From an uncultured Desulfuromonadales bacterium (GTDB lineage: Bacteria > Desulfobacterota > Desulfuromonadia > Desulfuromonadales > Geopsychrobacteraceae), in contig CALZHQ010000089.1 in assembly GCA_945787295.1 (NCBI GenBank), forward strand, positions 902 through 15,558: a DNA stretch of 14,657 nucleotides. Reading direction: 5' to 3'. Numbering within the stretch: the first letter of the stretch is position 1; every line of letters begins with the position of its first letter. Positions 14,624 through 14,657 of this stretch are shown here, piece by piece. Both the position numbers and the translations under genes were made by a program. A model generated the notes under the pieces. That model ran no database searches and had not been told where the DNA came from. It saw nothing but the letters and a program-made list of their open reading frames with translations.

Positions 14624-14657
14624 ATGGAAGCCATCCTTTTTTATCTGACAGCACTGG
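14624..14657 (+). CDS. nuoJ: NADH-quinone oxidoreductase subunit J, first 11 codons only
   Basis: An ATG preceded by GAGGGAG begins 17 bases after nuoI and reads MEAILFYLTAL before the window ends. The hydrophobic start resembles the first membrane helix of NuoJ, and the position directly after nuoI is the standard place for nuoJ. The identification rests mainly on gene order, since only 11 residues are visible. Confidence 0.75.
   Translation, partial: MEAILFYLTAL

Overview
The window reads as a chromosomal segment from a Desulfuromonadales-type deltaproteobacterium (Geobacter, Desulfuromonas or Pelobacter relatives). The reasons are the separate nuoC and nuoD genes, the long HndC-like NuoF, the moderately GC-rich coding sequence, and a probable selenocysteine-decoded redox protein. 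The assignment rests on gene content only.

Positions 1-2144 hold minus-strand genes in two probable units. The first is a pair of small proteins of unknown function (2080 to 1526) behind a sigma70-like promoter. The second is a secreted coiled-coil protein (1386-853) followed by a SAM methyltransferase that runs off the left edge and carries an extra C-terminal zinc-ribbon-like segment. Its promoter has a perfect inverted repeat astride the -10 box.

Positions 2203-5125 hold a tight plus-strand operon: a YadG/YadH-type ABC exporter, a short gene interrupted by an in-frame TGA, and hslO (Hsp33). The TGA falls exactly where the second cysteine of an AhpD/CMD-type CxxC would be (C-L-P-U). A 7-bp hairpin with a GUU loop starts 11 nt after it, as expected of a bacterial SECIS. 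I read this as an AhpD-like selenoprotein beside a redox-activated chaperone. Conventional gene finding would miss it or split it. The operon promoter sits so close to the ATG of the ATPase gene that the mRNA is probably leaderless.

Positions 5126-5601 are a non-coding, AT-richer stretch with several inverted repeats. One is a perfect 16-bp palindrome directly upstream of a TTGACA box that probably drives the next operon.

Positions 5602-14657 hold nuoA-B-C-D-E-F-G-H-I and the first codons of nuoJ, encoding proton-translocating NADH:quinone oxidoreductase (complex I). NuoE/F/G form the NADH-oxidising arm, NuoB/C/D/I the connecting and quinone-reducing arm, and NuoA/H/J part of the membrane arm. 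Two oddities stand out. NuoF has an extra N-terminal thioredoxin-like iron-sulfur domain lacking one expected cysteine, plus a C-terminal double-cluster ferredoxin domain. The nuoG frame has recognisable coding sequence upstream of any usable start codon, so its start appears lost by deletion, by assembly error, or is non-canonical.
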